Shown: positions 8,172 through 16,752 of the stretch, piece by piece
How positions within the stretch are numbered: position 1 is the first letter of the stretch
How the letters are laid out: the number at the start of each line of letters is the position of its first letter
Origin: CAYYNP01 sp964472545
Lineage (GTDB): Bacteria; Planctomycetota; Planctomycetia; Pirellulales; Thermoguttaceae
DNA: 64,000 bases
Assembly: GCA_964472545.1 (NCBI GenBank)
Contig: CAYYNP010000005.1
Span: 26,773-90,772, forward strand
Reading direction: 5' to 3'
Program-made: the position numbers and the translations under genes
The notes under the pieces: generated by a model
Seen by the model: the letters and a program-made list of their open reading frames with translations, nothing else
The model's database searches: none
What the model was told of the DNA's origin: nothing

Positions 8172-8729
8172 CTAGCAATCACGTGACGCGACAGCCGCCA
8201 CAGTGGCCGGGCGCTGCACGTTCTTGGCCGTGAAATCGAAGTCGTACTTGCTCAATTGCAGCAGCAGCAGCCCCACGGAAATCGTCAACATCAGCAGAGC
8301 AATGCCCAAGAGCACGGTGAACGGGTTGGCATGGGTCAGCGCGTAGACTAGGCCGCCCTTCTTCTCTTCTGCCTCCTCCTCCATTTCGTCCGCCCCCTCG
8401 TCCAGCAAACCTTGTGCGCCGGCGTCTTCGTCCAAGACCGGCAGCGCGCCGGCGTCATCGGTGAGCATGTCGCCGGAAAGCACATCGTCGGCGAGCGGGT
8501 CGCCGGAGGCGGCGTCCGCAGCAAGGAGATCGTCGGCGACTGCGTCCTCGCTTAGCGTATCCTCGCTCAGCAGGCCCTCAGCGTTCTCCAACGGCGCATC
8601 GTCGGAAAGCGGCTCCAAGACGGCGCCGTCGTCGAGACCACCGTCGTTGAGACCTCCGCCATCGGCCGCCGCATCGTCTTCGAAATTCAGTTCGCCGAAA
8701 TCGAGTTCATCGTCGTTGGTACCGGCCAC
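8172..8729 (-). CDS. Acidic repeat protein with one C-terminal membrane anchor
   Basis: A 185-aa protein starting at a GTG (8727-8729) with AAGGAG seven bases before it. Residues 1-120 are extremely acidic and made of short imperfect repeats of the type (L)(S/A/T)(D/E)D-x-L/A (for example LLSEDTLSEDAVADDLLAADAASGDPLADDVLSGDML). A Lys/Glu patch follows (EEEAEEKKGG), and then a single membrane helix at about residues 137-158 (FTVLLGIALLMLTISVGLLLLQL). The topology suggests a membrane-anchored acidic domain, possibly a charge-based interaction module. I recognise no family. The 204-bp gap to the preceding small gene shows nothing clear. Confidence 0.6.
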   Translation of the reverse strand: MAGTNDDELDFGELNFEDDAAADGGGLNDGGLDDGAVLEPLSDDAPLENAEGLLSEDTLSEDAVADDLLAADAASGDPLADDVLSGDMLTDDAGALPVLDEDAGAQGLLDEGADEMEEEAEEKKGGLVYALTHANPFTVLLGIALLMLTISVGLLLLQLSKYDFDFTAKNVQRPATVAAVASRDC

Positions 8730-8898
8730 AACAACTCCTTGTCGCGAAGAGACCCGGCCGCCGCGGCCGGCGGCCAGAGGTTGGGGATTTGTGCGGTCCG
8801 CCAGAAGCGGACCCTATCTTCTGCGCACAACTCCCATTATAACTCCCTGAGGTGGGGTCCGCTACCAGAAAACCGCGCTTCAAAGGCCCAAGCAGCGT

Positions 8899-10338
8899 TT
8901 AGTATTCCGCCCGTCCTACGTAGTTGCAGCCGATCAGATAGCATCGCTTGCCGTCGTGCCAAACACGCGTGACGTGGGCCACCTGGGCGATCAGGTAGGA
9001 AACGTCGGGATCCAATCCTAGAGCAACAATTAGATTCCCCGACGTAGGTGGACTATTGAGGAGAAAGGAGCACCCTCCAGTGGTAATGTCGTTACAGCGG
9101 ATATCGATGAACTCCTCCAGTTCGGGGAGGTTACCGTCCATGATCGGCGCCATTTTCTGGCGATACGGGTAGGATTTTCGCCGGCGACTGCGGCGATCGG
9201 TCTTGGCGGCTGGGTTTGCGCCCTTGGCCGAATCTGCGCCCTTGGCGGCCGATTCTGCGTCCCCATCTTCCGAGGGTTGGCCCTCACGAGCCTGTTCCAA
9301 CGCCGCTTGAGCTTCTTCGGCCGACTGCTCAGCCCGGTCGGCCCTTTCCGTTGCCTCATGCTGCGCGGTCACGTCGATGCCGGTGGCCACGATGACGTCG
9401 ATCTGGCCGCCCTCACCGCAGACCGCCCGGCACGACCAAGCAATCTGCCGCTGTTCGCCGTGCTTCGTCAACAGGGAGGTGTTGAACTCGACCGTCGAAT
9501 CAGGGGTATCGATCCCCTCGAACGAGCTGCGAAACGCGTCGGCCTCTTCCGAAACGGCAAAAACGCTCCAGACGGCGCGGCCGCGGATCTCCTCCGCCGA
9601 GAAACCGGTCATCTGATGGCCGCTCGCGTTGAGGCTCTCGATCTGCCACGCGGTGTCGAGTGTGAGCACCAGTGCATCGACCGTTTGCAGCACTTCGGCC
9701 GCCATTCGCCGCTCGCTTTTCAGCAGGTCTTCGGCCCGTTTGCGGGCGGCCGTGGCGGCGACCAGATGCGCGATCGTCTCGGCAAACAGCAGGTCTTCTT
9801 CGACGAATTCTAGACCCCGGCGGCTCAGCGCAGCCAGCGCGCCGAACGAGCAATCCTGCAATTGCACGGGCACGGCCAACGCGCTGACGATGCCCTCTCT
9901 GCGCAACAGCACATCGGCGAAACGTTGCTCCTCGCGAAGGTCGTTCACCACGACCGGATGGGCCTCCCGCAGTGCGTAGCCGGCCAGAGAGTCCGTCCCC
10001 TCGCTGCCGCACTCGTGGGTATCGACGTGCTGCTTGTCTTCCCCAGACGCGGGGCGTGTGAGTTGCTGGAGCAACGAGCCGCCGTCGGGCGAGAGTTCGG
10101 CCACCGCGTGGCATTCGGTCTCCAAGGCCCCGGACATCAACGCGGCGGCGTCCTGCAGGAGGATGGAAATCGCCGGCGGCGCGACCGCCCGGCGGCCGAT
10201 GGCGACCAACGCCCGGCGCCGGCGCAGCGCGGCATCGACTGACGCTTCGCCGTCGCCGGAGGCAACGGAAGTCGAAACCGGTGGCGCCGCCTCGTGCGAG
10301 GAAAGGTCGACTGGATGTTCCACGGAAGTGTCTGCCAC
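8899..10338 (-). CDS. GAF-PAS-PilZ signalling protein
   Basis: A 479-aa soluble protein. The GTG at 10338 with GGGGAG seven bases upstream is preferred over a TTG at 10374. About residues 50-200 form a GAF domain (LVVNDLREEQRFADVLLRREGIVSALAVPV style). About 215-335 form a PAS domain (LVLTLDTAWQIESLNASGHQMTGFSAEEIRGR), followed by a short Ala/Glu coiled coil. About 388-479 form a PilZ-type domain with a basic RRRKSYPYRQ entry and NDITTGGCSF, a variant of the D/NxSxxG motif. PilZ domains bind cyclic di-GMP; here the second motif reads NDITTGG, so binding is plausible, not certain. There is no kinase or other output domain. It follows the GGDEF-like gene by 89 bp on the same strand. Confidence 0.8.
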   Translation of the reverse strand: MADTSVEHPVDLSSHEAAPPVSTSVASGDGEASVDAALRRRRALVAIGRRAVAPPAISILLQDAAALMSGALETECHAVAELSPDGGSLLQQLTRPASGEDKQHVDTHECGSEGTDSLAGYALREAHPVVVNDLREEQRFADVLLRREGIVSALAVPVQLQDCSFGALAALSRRGLEFVEEDLLFAETIAHLVAATAARKRAEDLLKSERRMAAEVLQTVDALVLTLDTAWQIESLNASGHQMTGFSAEEIRGRAVWSVFAVSEEADAFRSSFEGIDTPDSTVEFNTSLLTKHGEQRQIAWSCRAVCGEGGQIDVIVATGIDVTAQHEATERADRAEQSAEEAQAALEQAREGQPSEDGDAESAAKGADSAKGANPAAKTDRRSRRRKSYPYRQKMAPIMDGNLPELEEFIDIRCNDITTGGCSFLLNSPPTSGNLIVALGLDPDVSYLIAQVAHVTRVWHDGKRCYLIGCNYVGRAEY

Positions 10339-10427
10339 GTTGGGTCTCCCCAAGAGTCGCCTTTGGCGGAACAATGGGCTACGTTTTCTGCTCGCGCCAC
10401 CTTCGCGGAGCTAAAGGCGGCTTCCTT

Positions 10428-11774
10428 CTACAGCGTGATTTGTCTCTTGTCTAACGACAGATTCGGCGGAACGACCGGCGTGGGGTGTTCGCCGGCGTGG
10501 ACGAACGTCCGGTTCCGACCGTAACGTTTTGCCTCTTGCAGCGTCGCGACGGCCCGGTCGAACAGTGTATCTGAGGTGTCCTTCTCGTTAACGTCGACCA
10601 GCCCGGCACTGACGGTGACCTGCACTTCGGATTGGCGGTGCGTGAACTGGGCAATCTCGATCGATTGCCGGATGTTCTCCACCGCGTTGACGGCCATGCG
10701 GGAATCGCAGTCGGGAAAGAGGATCGCGAAGCATTGGCCGGAAAACCGGGCTGCCGGTCCGTCGTTGATCCGTTCTCCATCCAGGAACTGGGCCACGGCC
10801 CGCAGCACGCGGTCGCCCAGCTTCTGACCGTGTTTGACGTTCATTGCGGTGAAGTCGTCGAGGTCGATCAACGCGAGCAGCAACGGCCGCACCCGATGCG
10901 GATCCTGTTGCCACCACTCGGCGAGGTGCGTCTCCAGGCCGGCCCGGCTGGGCAAACCGGTCAACGCGTCGGAGTGCATCAGGGGATTCGCGTCGTCGAG
11001 CCATTCTTCGTCGCGCGCGACCTCGACCATCGTGGCGTCAAGCACGTCGCGAACCTCGTGGCCGGCTCCGATCAGCTTGCCGGTGAGTTCGACGACTTGC
11101 CGGGCACCGACTTCGGGATCCTCTTCGTAGTCCAGCGTTTCGGCGGCCTCGGCGATGCGTGCAATCTGCTCGTCTTGAAGGTCGGTGGCGTCGCGTATTT
11201 GCTCGAGCGTCTCGTTTGCCGTCTCGTCGGCCGTCTCGTCGCCGGCGTCATACGCTTCTTCGACTTCCTCCAGCGCCTGCTCCCGTTTGTCGCGAAACTC
11301 GTCGTTGGCCGCCAGCAGTTCGTCGACGCTCTCCTTCAGTGCGGCCGGATCGGAGTCGCTTTCGATCGCCCGCAACTCGGCGTCCGCCTCTGACACCCGG
11401 TCGAGATAGCGTTCTGCCTCGAGTTGGAACGATTCGATCGACGATTCGGCGGCGCTCTTCTCCCGCGGTGGCTCTTCCGGCGGCAGTTCGGCCGCCGCGG
11501 CGGCCGCAGCCTCGTGCGATTCGGCCGGTGTTGGTTCTTCTGTCGTGGGGGCCACGTCCGGCGGCGATTCCTCCGCGACGTATGCGACTTCCTCAGGTGG
11601 CGCTGCGATCGTGCCGGGATCGTCCCAACCGTCGATGGCTGCCATCAGCGACCGATACCGTCGGCCCAGGTAAACGGCCACGCCGAATCCCAAGCCCAAG
11701 TTCAAACCGGCCAAAACCAATACGTAGAACACCACGGCCCGGGTTCCTCGAGGCGGCGATACAATTATCCGCAC
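10428..11774 (-). CDS. Membrane-anchored GGDEF-domain protein with degenerate active site
   Basis: A 448-aa protein starting at a GTG (11774). One membrane helix (about residues 14-36) is followed by an acidic, coiled-coil-rich region of some 200 residues (ELRAIESDSDPAALKESVDELL...). The C-terminal GGDEF domain begins at SDALTGLPSRAGLETHL and continues with LIDLDDFTAMNVKHGQKLGDRVL. Where the catalytic GGDEF loop should be, residues 345-349 read SGQCF (context ARFSGQCFAIL), so the metal- and GTP-binding acidic residues are lost. The domain fold looks intact, so I infer a non-catalytic GTP or c-di-GMP sensor or dimerisation module. It is probably co-transcribed with the downstream GAF-PAS-PilZ gene. 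Confidence 0.85.
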   Translation of the reverse strand: MRIIVSPPRGTRAVVFYVLVLAGLNLGLGFGVAVYLGRRYRSLMAAIDGWDDPGTIAAPPEEVAYVAEESPPDVAPTTEEPTPAESHEAAAAAAAELPPEEPPREKSAAESSIESFQLEAERYLDRVSEADAELRAIESDSDPAALKESVDELLAANDEFRDKREQALEEVEEAYDAGDETADETANETLEQIRDATDLQDEQIARIAEAAETLDYEEDPEVGARQVVELTGKLIGAGHEVRDVLDATMVEVARDEEWLDDANPLMHSDALTGLPSRAGLETHLAEWWQQDPHRVRPLLLALIDLDDFTAMNVKHGQKLGDRVLRAVAQFLDGERINDGPAARFSGQCFAILFPDCDSRMAVNAVENIRQSIEIAQFTHRQSEVQVTVSAGLVDVNEKDTSDTLFDRAVATLQEAKRYGRNRTFVHAGEHPTPVVPPNLSLDKRQITL

Positions 11775-12077
11775 AAGTTTACGTTCCTATACGGCGCTGT
11801 GGCGGGTTTTCCGGTTTGAAGTGCGATGACTTGTCATCACTTCGGGTCTCCCGCCATCTGACGGGCAAGAAACCGTCCATGCATCGATCCGATCCGGAAG
11901 GGAGCGGGAAGGAGGGCGCGGCAACATGTCGCCGCAGTCCAAACGACCGCTGCCGAAAGTGCCGAACGCAACGCTCGTGCGGTTTGAGTACAATGGGACC
12001 AGCCTGGACCGGCTCGCCGAGGTGTCTTATGCTACCCGTGGTCGGTGAATGATCGAGACGGCAAATGGGAGGTCGAG
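11775..12077. other. Divergent intergenic region between the GGDEF-like gene and the first HZS-alpha-like gene
   Basis: These 303 bases must hold promoters for both directions. I see GGGAGG at 12067-12072, the ribosome-binding site of the rightward gene, but no convincing -35/-10 pair, repeat or RNA gene. Confidence 0.4.
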
Positions 12078-15000
12078 ATGAGAACCAGCGTCATGCGGGC
12101 GTTCGTGGTGGCCGAGTTGCTGACGATCGGATTGATGGTTACCTCCGGTTCTGCCGCCACGCGCGAGCAAGTCGAGGCCGATTGGCAGCGGCAGGACCAG
12201 GCCCTGCTGGAGCGCATCCGGCGGGCGGGGATCGCCCGCTTTGCCGAAGTGCAGCTTCAATGGCCCGGGTTGGAGGCATCGCAGCAAGCGGGGCTCGCGG
12301 TACCCCTGTTGTCGGCGCCGGCGTTGGACGGCCGTCTCGACGACGCTTGTTGGACGCGTGCGACGACGGCCCCGCCGGGACCGCCCGACCAACCGGTGCG
12401 CCCGGTCTTGCGGTTGGCTCGCGATGCAAAGCACCTCTACATTGGTGCGACGTTTCCCGCGGCCGCCGAACCGTGCTTCTATCCGGCGACCACGGCCGCC
12501 GACGCTTCCGGAGCCGTCGACGGGATCAAGAACGGCCGCTACGCCTTCCACACCGGCCAGGAGCCGAACCCTTGGTGGCAGGTCGACCTGCAAGAGCTCC
12601 GCGCGATCGGCCGGGTCGTGATCTACAACCGGCTCGATTATCCGCCCGGGCTGACCAACGCCTACAAGCTCGTTGTGCTCACCTCCGACGACGGCAAGAC
12701 CTGGACGCAGCGCTACGACAACGCCCGCAAGCCGTTCGGCGGCGCGACGTCGGGAAAGCCGCTGTCGGTCGATCTGTCCGCCGCAGGCAAAGACGGCGGC
12801 CCGCTGCAAGCCCGCTTCGTACGGCTGCAACTGCCGAGCGAGAGGCCGATCTTCCTGCACTTGGACGAAGTCGAGATCTACGCGCCGGACAAACCCGACG
12901 AGAACATCGCGCTCGGCCGGCCCGCCGATCAGAGCAGCCGCAGCCCGTGGTCGCGGGGCGGGAGGCTGTTCTCGATCGACGGCATCGGCGTTGGGCTGCT
13001 CGACGACGGTAAGACGTTGCGCGTGACGGCCAACGGAGCCGCGCTGCCCGACACGCAAGCACGTCTCGCACGGCACGGCGGCCAAACGAACGTGGAAGTC
13101 GCTCTGCCGCTGGCCCGCATGCCGCGCGGCTTCCCGGCCAAATTCACGCCGTTTCACAGTCCGCCGATTCGTTTGGCCGGCGGACCGGCGGGCAAGTGGC
13201 GGATCGCCTGGCCGGAGAAGCCCACGTTGGGATTCGGCCGCAACCGGATCGCGCTGGAGCTTCATGCCGATGAGGCGTTGACCGCGCCAATTGAACTGAC
13301 CGTCGAAGCGGTCGTCTTCACACGGATGCGGCCGGAAACGAGGCCGATCGCCCGCCAAACGATGACCGCGGCCGGGACGTTTCCGGTCGAGTTCACTATC
13401 GATCTGGAAGGTGCCGCCGCCGTGATTGTCACCGCACGACAGGACGGCATGAGCGTTCGCGACGGCCGGAGTTTCCTCGTTGCCCCGCTGCAACAGACCC
13501 TACGCCGGGCCGGGCGGCTGGCCAGTGAGTTCGACGTCGCGTTGCCCAAGGGATTCGACGATCTCTGCCGTCGGGCCGAGGCGTTGGACCAAAGTGAGAA
13601 GACGGTTGGTCCCGATCCGGCGACCCGGGCGGCCCTCTGCCGCGAAGCCCGCTGGACGGCCCGAGAGATCGCGTTTGCCAATCCGCTGATCGATTTCGAC
13701 AAGTTGCTGCTGGTCAAGCGATTCACGCAGGAGACTTACCCCGACATCTGTCTGAACCACATGCCCTGGGTCTCGCGCCCCGGCGGTGATATCTGCGTGG
13801 TCACGCTCACCGGGCATGACCGGCCGGCCGAAGTCCGCACGTTGCTGGACGGCCGCCTAGGCCCCGGCCACGTCCACGGGGCCGATCTCTGGTGGGACCC
13901 CGATCGGGTCGTCTTCGGCTACGCCAAGGCCAAGAGCGACCAGCCGCCGGCCGGATGGCTGGTCCGCGGCACGAACTTCGACCTGCGACGCAACGAGGAG
14001 CCGACCCACCTGTTCGAGGTCGGCATTGACGGCAGCGGATTGCGGCAGTTGACTTCCGGCGAGTGGAGCGACCTCGACCCGACCTACCTGGCCAACGGTG
14101 ACGTGGCGTTTGTCTCCGAGCGTTGTGCCTGTTCGCTGCAGTGCAACGAACTCGACAAGGACGAGACCTCCTGCAACCTCTACGTGATGCGCGGCGACGG
14201 CAGCCACATCCGGCAGATGAGCGTCAGCAAGGACGGCGACTATCTGCCGCACGCCTTGGCCGACGGCTCGATCGCCTACACCCGCTGGGAATACCAGGAG
14301 CGAAGCTGGGCCCATATCCAGAGCGTCTGGGTGATCCGCCCGGACGGCACCGGCGCCGACGCCCTCTACAAGCAGCACATGAACAACCCCTGGGCGTTGG
14401 AGGACATGCGTTCGATCCCCCAAAACGGCAAGCTCTCGGCGATCGCCACCGGGCATCACACGCTGGCGGCCGGGCCGGTGGTGGTGGTCGATCCCGACCC
14501 GGGCTTGAACGACCCGGCCGGCATTCGCATCGTTACGCCCGGCGTCTATCCGCCGGAAGGCGGCATGACGGGCACGGCGGTCGACGAAGGCGGCGTGGTC
14601 GACAACGGCGGCTTCTACATGACGCCTTGGCCGCTCTCCGAACGAACGTTCCTCGTTTCTTACACCTACGGCCCACAGACCGACGCGGCCGGCTACGCGA
14701 TCTACTTGATCGACGTTCACGGCACCAAGGAACTCGTCTATCGCGATCCGGACATTTCCTGCTCCGTGCCGATCCCGCTTGCGCCCCGAAGAAAACCGCT
14801 GATCGTGGCCGACGTGACCGACCGCAGCAAGGACTACGCCGTCTGTACGCTGGCCAACGTGGCCTACGGCGTCGAGGGGATCGATCCCAAGCGGATCCAC
14901 TATCTGCGGATCGCCAGCCGCGACCAGTGGCCCTACGACAACACCCACGGCGGCCAGCGATACGAGCCGGACGTCAAGGGCGTGATGGTCAACTGGACGC

Positions 15001-15950
15001 CCGCGAGAGTGATCGGCACCGTGCCGGTCGAGGCCGACGGCAGCGCCAGCTTTCGCGTACCGGCCGACGTGCCGGTCTACTTCCAGCTTCTCGACGAGAA
15101 CCAGATGGAATTGCGGCGGATGCGGTCGTTTATCAGCTTTCAGCCGGGCGAGATCCGCGGTTGCGCCGGCTGTCACGAAACCCGGGCCGTGGCCCCGCCG
15201 ATGACGCACGGGCCGTTCCCGCTGGCCATGATGCGCGAGCCGCGAATCCCCACTCCGTCGCCTTGGGGCGACCGGGCGATCAGCTTCCTGCGCGACGTGC
15301 AGCCGGTCTTCGATCGGCATTGCACGGGCTGTCACGCGGGAGCCGAGCCGGCCGGCGGGCTCGATTTCTCCGGCGGGTTGACCGCCCGCTACAACCGGGC
15401 CTACGACACCATCCAAGCCCACGGGCTGATCTCGCGGTCGAACGTCGGCGACGACGCCAAGGTCACCCCGCCGCTGGCCTTCGGCTCCCACAAGAGCAAG
15501 TTGGTCGAGGTCCTTCGCGACGGCGCGTGTAGTAAGCGGGCAAAGCTCAGCTCGGCCGACTGGCTGCGGCTGGTCACGTGGATCGATCTGAACGGTCCCT
15601 ACCACGACGGCTTCATCAACAAGCGGCCGGCGGTCGCCCCTTACGACTTGCCGGCCGACGCGGAACTGGTTCGTCAAATCGCGGCGATCCACGCGAAACG
15701 CTGTGCGTCGTGCCACCAGCCGAACGACGTCACCCGTGCCGACTGGATCGATCTGCGGCGGCCCGAACAAAGCCGCTTCCTAACGGCCCCACTATCAACC
15801 GACGCCGACGGCACCGGCCTTTGCCAACCGCACGTCTACCGCGACTGCAACGACCCCGACTATCAGGCCGTACTCAAGTTGGTCGAGACCGCCGTCACCA
15901 AAGCCTGGCAACGGCCGCGGCGCGACGTGAAGGGGTTGGTGCAGCGGTAG
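12078..15950 (+). CDS. Secreted discoidin / HZS-alpha-like multihaem cytochrome c
   Basis: A 1290-aa exported protein starting at the ATG at 12078 (GGGAGG five bases upstream) with a signal peptide (about 1-27). Residues about 130-280 contain an F5/8-type C (discoidin) domain: NPWWQVDLQELRAIGRVVIYNR is its usual core, suggesting sugar binding. From about 520 the sequence follows the hydrazine-synthase alpha-like family common in planctomycetes (LLLVKRFTQETYPDICLNHMPW; then beta-propeller-like GSGLRQLTSGEWSDLDPTYLANGDVAF). A Cys cluster, CACSLQCNELDKDETSC, lies in this part. Three CxxCH haem motifs follow at about Cys1029 (CAGCH), Cys1082 (CTGCH) and Cys1209 (CASCH). An anammox role is not implied: HZS beta/gamma are absent and the family is widespread in aerobic planctomycetes. 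A periplasmic redox protein tied to glycan or sulfatase metabolism is possible. Confidence 0.85.
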   Translation: MRTSVMRAFVVAELLTIGLMVTSGSAATREQVEADWQRQDQALLERIRRAGIARFAEVQLQWPGLEASQQAGLAVPLLSAPALDGRLDDACWTRATTAPPGPPDQPVRPVLRLARDAKHLYIGATFPAAAEPCFYPATTAADASGAVDGIKNGRYAFHTGQEPNPWWQVDLQELRAIGRVVIYNRLDYPPGLTNAYKLVVLTSDDGKTWTQRYDNARKPFGGATSGKPLSVDLSAAGKDGGPLQARFVRLQLPSERPIFLHLDEVEIYAPDKPDENIALGRPADQSSRSPWSRGGRLFSIDGIGVGLLDDGKTLRVTANGAALPDTQARLARHGGQTNVEVALPLARMPRGFPAKFTPFHSPPIRLAGGPAGKWRIAWPEKPTLGFGRNRIALELHADEALTAPIELTVEAVVFTRMRPETRPIARQTMTAAGTFPVEFTIDLEGAAAVIVTARQDGMSVRDGRSFLVAPLQQTLRRAGRLASEFDVALPKGFDDLCRRAEALDQSEKTVGPDPATRAALCREARWTAREIAFANPLIDFDKLLLVKRFTQETYPDICLNHMPWVSRPGGDICVVTLTGHDRPAEVRTLLDGRLGPGHVHGADLWWDPDRVVFGYAKAKSDQPPAGWLVRGTNFDLRRNEEPTHLFEVGIDGSGLRQLTSGEWSDLDPTYLANGDVAFVSERCACSLQCNELDKDETSCNLYVMRGDGSHIRQMSVSKDGDYLPHALADGSIAYTRWEYQERSWAHIQSVWVIRPDGTGADALYKQHMNNPWALEDMRSIPQNGKLSAIATGHHTLAAGPVVVVDPDPGLNDPAGIRIVTPGVYPPEGGMTGTAVDEGGVVDNGGFYMTPWPLSERTFLVSYTYGPQTDAAGYAIYLIDVHGTKELVYRDPDISCSVPIPLAPRRKPLIVADVTDRSKDYAVCTLANVAYGVEGIDPKRIHYLRIASRDQWPYDNTHGGQRYEPDVKGVMVNWTPARVIGTVPVEADGSASFRVPADVPVYFQLLDENQMELRRMRSFISFQPGEIRGCAGCHETRAVAPPMTHGPFPLAMMREPRIPTPSPWGDRAISFLRDVQPVFDRHCTGCHAGAEPAGGLDFSGGLTARYNRAYDTIQAHGLISRSNVGDDAKVTPPLAFGSHKSKLVEVLRDGACSKRAKLSSADWLRLVTWIDLNGPYHDGFINKRPAVAPYDLPADAELVRQIAAIHAKRCASCHQPNDVTRADWIDLRRPEQSRFLTAPLSTDADGTGLCQPHVYRDCNDPDYQAVLKLVETAVTKAWQRPRRDVKGLVQR

Positions 15951-15965
15951 GACTGGCCGAAGGCA

Positions 15966-16047
15966 CATCTTCCGGGCATAAGCGGCTAGCCCCGGGCCGA
16001 AGATCGCCTGCGGCGGAAAGGGCCATGAATGGCCCTCTTTCGGGCAA
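15966..16047. repeat. Repeat family E copy 1: double hairpin
   Basis: Two adjacent stems: arms atcttccgggc / gggccgaagat, then aagggccat / atggccctt-type (16018-16036). A copy in the opposite orientation, with both modules in matching order, is at 58056-58131. It lies 16 bp after the cytochrome gene and could also act as its transcription end. Confidence 0.65.
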
Positions 16048-16197
16048 CGTTGCCGTAAAGAGAGTTGCCGAGAAGAAAAGCCGGGAGGTTCGGCAAACGC
16101 GGGCATGGTGCGCGTCTTGCAACACCGCCCCGACGATGGCACAATAGAGGGGTGTGGAACCCGGTCAGCCTTTGACTGCAGATTGCGGGACGACGCT

Positions 16198-16728
16198 ATG
16201 GAGTTGGAGTCGCTCAACTGCGATCACTGCGGCGCGCCGCTGGAGATCCCGCTGACGGCCACCTTCGTCAAGTGTAACCATTGCGGCAGTCAGTTGGCCG
16301 TTCGCCGCTCGGAATCGGTCGCCTTCACCGAGAGGGTGGAGCAACTGGCGGAAACAACCGAGCATCTCACCGAGCGAATCTCGGAACTGACTCGGCAAAA
16401 CGAACTGTCGGCGTTGGATCGGCGATGGGAGCGTGAACAAGAGGCCTTCATGTGGAAGGACTCTACTGGCAAGCTCCACCCACCCGCCAAGAGCGCGACC
16501 TTGGTCGGGATCCTCTTGGCTGCTTTCACGTGTTTCATATTTGTCCCAGTTCTATTCACGTCCGACCACGTGCCCCCCTTCGTAAGATGGGTTTTCTTTC
16601 CTGCCATGATTCTGACGGTGGTCATTCTCGGTATCCGTCTTTCCGTGCGGGCCAACCAGAACGTGGATCGATACCAGAGCGCTCTGGCTCGATACAAAGA
16701 AGAACGTGCAAAACTGCTGGACAGTTGA
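16198..16728 (+). CDS. Zinc-ribbon membrane protein
   Basis: A 176-aa protein started at the ATG at 16198. Residues 7-29 form a four-Cys zinc ribbon (CDHCGAPLEIPLTATFVKCNHCG). A coiled-coil region with TERVEQLAETTEHLTERISELTRQNE follows, and then two membrane helices at about residues 98-118 and 127-148. The zinc ribbon faces the cytoplasm by the positive-inside rule (inference). It ends 24 bp before the second giant cytochrome gene and is probably co-transcribed with it. Zinc-ribbon/TM proteins of this sort are common in planctomycetes and have no known function. Confidence 0.7.
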   Translation: MELESLNCDHCGAPLEIPLTATFVKCNHCGSQLAVRRSESVAFTERVEQLAETTEHLTERISELTRQNELSALDRRWEREQEAFMWKDSTGKLHPPAKSATLVGILLAAFTCFIFVPVLFTSDHVPPFVRWVFFPAMILTVVILGIRLSVRANQNVDRYQSALARYKEERAKLLDS

Positions 16729-16752
16729 GTTATCCTGCGAGGAGAACGAACT

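Noticed and set aside
12027..13493. Long leftward frame opposite the first cytochrome gene
   Set aside because: It is antisense to a gene with strong family matches and has Arg/Gln/His-rich composition typical of a GC-rich antisense frame.
13857..15770. A 637-codon leftward frame
   Set aside because: Antisense to the same cytochrome gene, low-complexity valine/aspartate/arginine composition, no family resemblance.
12078..15950. Anammox hydrazine synthase
   Set aside because: Only the alpha-like family is seen, fused with discoidin; no beta/gamma subunits or hydrazine dehydrogenase nearby, and this family is widespread outside anammox bacteria.
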